DNA of 64,000 nucleotides from Parapristionchus giblindavisi (lineage: Eukaryota; Nematoda; Chromadorea; Rhabditida; Diplogasteridae): NCBI GenBank assembly GCA_943737045.1, contig CALSFV010000093.1, positions 1 to 64,000 of the forward strand, written 5' to 3'. The notes below the pieces were generated by a model, which was not told where the DNA came from, did not search any database, and saw only the letters and a list, made by a program, of their open reading frames with translations. The stretch's first letter is position 1; each line of letters opens with the position of its first letter. Both the position numbers and the translations under genes were made by a program. This document shows, in pieces, positions 61,369-64,000 of the stretch.

Positions 61369-61783
61369 ATCCTTTTGTATTTTTATTCAGCGTTAGAAAA
61401 GATGATCTAATATCTTTTTTTAAACCCCCAACATAGCAAGATTGATTCGGCTGGGCGCCAAGCATGTGACGACATTTGCAATTTCAAAATTGAGAAATTT
61501 CAAATTTCGTAAGCTGATTATTTCTTACAATAAGTCTATGCCAATTATCCCCTTCTGCATCATTCCCTAGTGAGCCATGGCTACTGATATGGTTAGCGGT
61601 CATTGTAAAAAGAATGAATGTCAACTATTACGTTATAATCTAATTTAATAGAAGTGAAAGATAATATTTAAAACATTTACACAGTATAGTCAGCATAAAG
61701 AAGACCTCGTTTATACAAAAACAGTACTACATAAATGAAGCAGAAATATTCGTGATCGATAAAAATCAATAAAATATAATCGA
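61369..61783. other. spacer before GMP reductase
   Basis: Contains the duplicated tRNA 3' flank and AT-rich sequence. No gene seen. Confidence 0.5.
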
Positions 61784-64000
61784 TTAAACATTATTCGGGA
61801 CTTCAAAGGGAGTGTACATCTCATTCGTCTGTTGCGTCACTCGGATGAACGTCGCACGCTTGGGCAATTCCTCAATTTTTTGTTCTTTTAGAGAGATATG
61901 GTAACGAAAAACAAGTTGATCTGACCAGTTTTTCGTGCTTATCAACATGACATTAATTGTTTTATATCTTGTATCGAAATTTTGCCTTTAGTTTCAATGA
62001 AAACTAAGCGAGTTTGCAGTATGGTAATATTTTGGTATTAAAAAAAATGTGTATACCGAATTTTTCGAAGTAATCAATAACTGTCTGTTATATTAAATGT
62101 CATTATACCTTCAAATGTCGTGATCCTGTGTACGTGCAAGCCGATCTGATGCCACCCAATAGATCCTGAACCGTGTTCGACACATCACCCCTGAACAAGA
62201 GCAATCATGGGAGTGACCATCGATCTGACCTAGCAAACCAACTCGGATTACTGTAGCCGATACGCACTTACCGATACGGAATAGTGATGGTTTTGCCTTC
62301 GCTGGCGCGATATTCGGCCACCGAACCGTGATGTTTCTTCATCGCAGTGTCACTGCTCATACCGTAGAACATCTTGAACTTTCTCCCGTTCTAGAATAAA
62401 TGATATATTGATTTATCGATTTATTGATTTATACCTTCTCGATAAGATCTCCTCCGGACTGGTCGTGGCCGGCAAATAGACCGCCCATCATGACGAAATC
62501 GGCGCCTACAATGTTGATATTATACTAGTGTGCTATGCTAGCATGATCAATAATAGCCAGCATGCTTACCAGCTCCGAAAGCCTTGGCGACATCTCCGGG
62601 ATTGGTGCATCCTCCGTCGCTCATGACGTGGCCATTGAGTCCATGGGCGGCATCAGCACATTCTAGCACACACGACAGCTGGGGATAGCCAACACCGGCC
62701 TTCTTGCGAGTGGTACATACCGATCCTGGTCCGATACCGATCTGAATTTATCCTATTTATAAACGATAACATCATTATCTTATATTGCCACAGTGTTTTA
62801 TGTGCACCCCCGTGTTCACTCTTTTTTGTACCTTTCCTTTTCCTTCTGATGAACCATGGTAATACCACATAAAGAATAATATTGTTATTATTATCTGAAC
62901 TTTATTCTGTCATATCCATAATTATTGGACTTAGCAAGGGGGCGATACTGAATCTTCATTTCACACACTATTTATACATTCGCTGTTTGACAGTTAAAGT
63001 TCAGAATTAGCAATACTCAGTAGTCAGTTGACAGTCCTTTATTGTTGTTGCGAAATTGAAAGGTCGACTGCATTTAACAGACACTGTTAATCCTTTTTTT
63101 TAACTTTCAGACGAATCATGGACCAAACTAATTCTGACGAGTTTCGATACTATCTTGTGCTCTCTCTGAAACATATCCCGTATGAAGTACACTCTCATTA
63201 GCACCCGCTTCACCGTTCCCATCTTGGCCAAAACAGTCAAAATTGGTCCCACATAGCACACAAATCGACCCAACTCTGACTCTAAATTTTTGGGAAATAT
63301 CACACCTTGACACAATCCGCGCCAGCCAGAATGAGCTCTTCGACCATCTCGCCAGTGACCACATTTCCCGCGAAGATGATATGATTGGGAAACTGCTCAC
63401 GCGTCTGAAATTTACATTTCTTAATGAATTTTGCTTGAAATTTTCAAGAATTCGATTGTTCAACCTTACAAATTTTGAAAAATCAATATTTCACCTTTCT
63501 GATGAAATCAACGAACACTTCGGCGTATCCATTGGCTACGTCAATGCAGATGGCATTCAGTTGAGGGAGCGCTTCACAGATTGTGGTCAGCTGAATTGAG
63601 CAGATGTTGTATTTGAGGGCAAATACTAATCTATGTGAGACTCGCCGCTCTGGCAACACTCTATCGCTTTCCTTGCCTGCGAGAGTGTGGCCAGAGGGGA
63701 GTTAAATTAACTCGGGTGTAACTTTCCTTTAAAAGGGACGATTACAGTAAGCACATGTCTACTAACATAAAACAAAGCATTTTACTATTTTGAAATAAAA
63801 AAAATTAACATGACGTCCATTAAAAGGACTCCCGAGCTAATTTTATTCTCCACTCTTGCCACACTCTGTCTCAAATAAGTTTGGGGTGTGCCCTTAAAAT
63901 ATTTGATTTATATAAAAATCAACTGACCTTTTCCCAATCCTTGTCGCTGATTCCGGAAGAAACAGCGATATGGTTGAAGATCGATTCGGGTCGACTCGCT
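61784..64000 (-). CDS. GMPR: GMP reductase, 5' part outside the window
   Basis: Eight exons (63928-64000, 63495-63590, 63306-63404, 62570-62741, 62435-62505, 62272-62390, 62109-62190, 61784-61870), phases consistent, giving the C-terminal ~265 residues of a ~345-residue enzyme. GMPR reduces GMP to IMP with NADPH in purine salvage, in the cytosol. The catalytic loop [13 protein letters not shown] with its Cys is intact, as are [39 protein letters not shown] and [25 protein letters not shown] is the GMPR-specific stretch that separates it from IMP dehydrogenase. The last exon follows a GAG acceptor without a pyrimidine tract, which is unusual. Two family A MITEs lie in the intron between the first two visible exons. 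The N-terminus is cut off at the window edge. Confidence 0.96.
63635..63722. mobile_element. MITE family A, GMPR intron copy 1
   Basis: CCGCTCTGGCAACACTCTAT pairs with GAGAGTGTGGCCAGAGGGGA; right end TTAAATTAACTCGGGTGTA. Confidence 0.7.
63820..63897. mobile_element. MITE family A, GMPR intron copy 2
   Basis: Left end ACTCCCGAGCTAATTTTATT, right end AAGTTTGGGGTGTGCCCTTA. Shorter than others because the central stem is deleted. Only ~100 bases from copy 1. Confidence 0.7.

Overview
The window is nuclear DNA from a nematode. The evidence is a complete 127-residue major sperm protein gene, intron-rich genes made of many exons of about 50-150 bases, and eukaryotic tRNA genes with internal promoters. 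A very dense load of inverted-repeat transposons fills the gaps. Many short exons and a high intron count fit a Rhabditina or diplogastrid-type worm, but I cannot name the species.

Layout. 1-5359 has no convincing gene, only microsatellites and small transposons. 5360-8393 (+) is a five-exon LITAF-domain gene with a 2 kb transposon-bearing intron. 8394-29 kb is accessory DNA: a foldback element with minisatellite arms (10491-12265), two TTAA-flanked foldback elements that carry the same unidentified coding fragment (12713-15104 and 19591-21536), another foldback (15699-17170), a hAT-type element with an 8-base target duplication (22598-23465), a rearranged mariner (26454-27374) and a GGGCCC-rich palindrome (27573-27906). 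The 3' part of an unknown gene (18153-19163, -) survives among them. 28432-29699 (-) and 30006-30600 (+, major sperm protein) are divergent neighbours. 30870-33626 is one enormous palindrome whose arms duplicate the terminal exons of a neighbouring gene family. 34591-36887 (-) encodes a secreted protein of repeated Cys modules.

38406-42608 (-) is the cytoplasmic dynein-2 light intermediate chain (xbx-1/DYNC2LI1 type), with a likely RFX X-box upstream. 43424-55394 (-) reconstructs as one 28-exon gene for a 1,457-residue secreted protein with a mucin-like Thr array, KEKE coiled coils, a Gly/Ser region and Cys-containing ends. All exon phases agree. One of its introns holds a tandem array of seven intact and one deleted tRNA-Ala(AGC) genes on the opposite strand. 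55.4-60.5 kb has no convincing gene. tRNA-Ile and an inverted pair of tRNA-Thr genes follow. 61784-64000 (-) is the 3' part of a GMP reductase gene running off the window.

The genes do not form one pathway: they cover endosomal membrane (LITAF), sperm cytoskeleton (MSP), cilia (dynein-2), extracellular matrix (two secreted genes) and purine salvage (GMPR). The most unusual material is the transposon-gene interplay: gene fragments carried inside or duplicated by palindromic elements, nested and datable insertions, and asymmetric ends conserved between element copies.
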